Part shown: positions 63,607 to 64,000 of the stretch, piece by piece
Position numbering within the stretch: position 1 is the stretch's first letter
Layout: the number at the start of each line of letters is the position of its first letter
Source: Cyrtodaria siliqua
Lineage: Eukaryota > Mollusca > Bivalvia > Adapedonta > Hiatellidae
Direction of reading: 5' to 3'
Assembly (NCBI GenBank): GCA_037043455.1
Contig: JAWPHD010005078.1
Location: forward strand, 62,001-126,000
Length of the DNA: 64,000 bases
Position numbers and translations under genes: made by a program
Notes under the pieces: generated by a model
Seen by the model: only the letters and a program-made list of their open reading frames with translations
The model's database searches: none
What the model was told of the DNA's origin: nothing

Positions 63607-63935
63607 CCAATGGGGTCGGCATGACTCCCCACCAAACAGAACACCCGAAAATCAGAAAGAAAGGGTAAGAAATCCTATCAAATCCTTCAATACAATTGAG
63701 AGTCATTAATGTAGAAAGGACAGTAATAAAAGCTTTCTTCCTGCAGGACTAAGTCTTGCAAAAATGTATAGGTTGTACTGTGAAGAGTGTGACAGTGAAG
63801 GGGTTGCAAAGGTGTCAATGGGTTTTTATGACATATTGAACACTGAATTTATTTTGGCCTTTCACAAACCAATAAAGGACCGATGTGATGTCTGTGTGAG
63901 TTATGAAAAAAAAAGAGTCCAGTCTATTCTGTGAA
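63607..63935 (+). pseudogene. Decayed transposon-encoded protein, C4-type fragment
   Basis: The plus frame reads GRHDSPPNRTPE, VRNPIKSFNTIESH, stop, CRK, then LPAGLSLAKMYRLYCEEC, NTEFILAFHKPIKDRCDVC and a terminal stop. This matches a widespread transposon-associated family with the pattern HG.H..PN+T...VR..I.SF..+ESHYCR, L.L.+MY.LY, and FNLAFHKPKKDRCD.C. I know the pattern but not a firm superfamily name. One stop replaces the Tyr of SHYCR, and a run of eight or nine A at 63906 may have caused a frameshift. Continues past the window edge. Confidence 0.6.
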
Positions 63936-64000
63936 CTTGTTTTACAGACAGCGCTCAAAGCCCAAATTTACTGATCTAGTTTTGAAGAGACTGAGCACAG

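Overview
The window is nuclear DNA of a metazoan, most likely a bivalve mollusc. The evidence is intron-rich genes with GT-AG splice sites, a ZP-domain membrane protein, an animal-type CCA-adding enzyme, and several dispersed tRNA-derived SINE families of a kind I associate with bivalves. No operons, ribosome binding sites or CRISPR arrays are present. The species call is inference.

Two host genes can be reconstructed. On the minus strand, 778-15326, eight coding exons join in frame into a 385-residue type I membrane protein: signal peptide, zona pellucida (ZP) domain, an RxxR cleavage motif, one membrane span and a basic tail. On the plus strand, from 39465, lie the first three coding exons of the tRNA CCA-adding enzyme (TRNT1), including a likely mitochondrial presequence. 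The remaining TRNT1 exons were not found before position 64000. The genes are divergent and about 24 kb apart. I see no functional link between them.

Nearly everything else is repeats. Introns of the ZP gene hold TTAA-flanked, TA-flanked and fold-back MITEs, SINEs, a RecQ-like helicase fragment and a 51/58-bp minisatellite. The intergenic region 15.3-39.4 kb holds SINEs, a 210-bp (TTC)n tract, a 42-bp satellite of about 27 copies, other microsatellites, a 3.8-kb fold-back element with a nested pogo-like element, four tandem tRNA-headed repeats, and a 2.5-kb terminal-inverted-repeat (TIR) element built from TTCnnGAA dyads (35053-37577). TRNT1 introns hold more MITEs and six copies of an exon start at 109-bp spacing. 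Downstream (46-64 kb) are a LINE reverse-transcriptase fragment, a family of 5-bp-TSD hAT-like elements (one with an internally deleted transposase ORF), nested TTAA and Harbinger-like MITEs, and at the right edge a 45-bp coding-frame minisatellite next to a decayed transposon protein.

The observations I would follow first are: the tandemly duplicated TRNT1 splice acceptor and half-exon; the TTCnnGAA palindrome element; the hAT-like elements whose 5-bp target duplications can be checked against an empty site inside the window; and the in-frame N-plus-C-terminal transposase relic.
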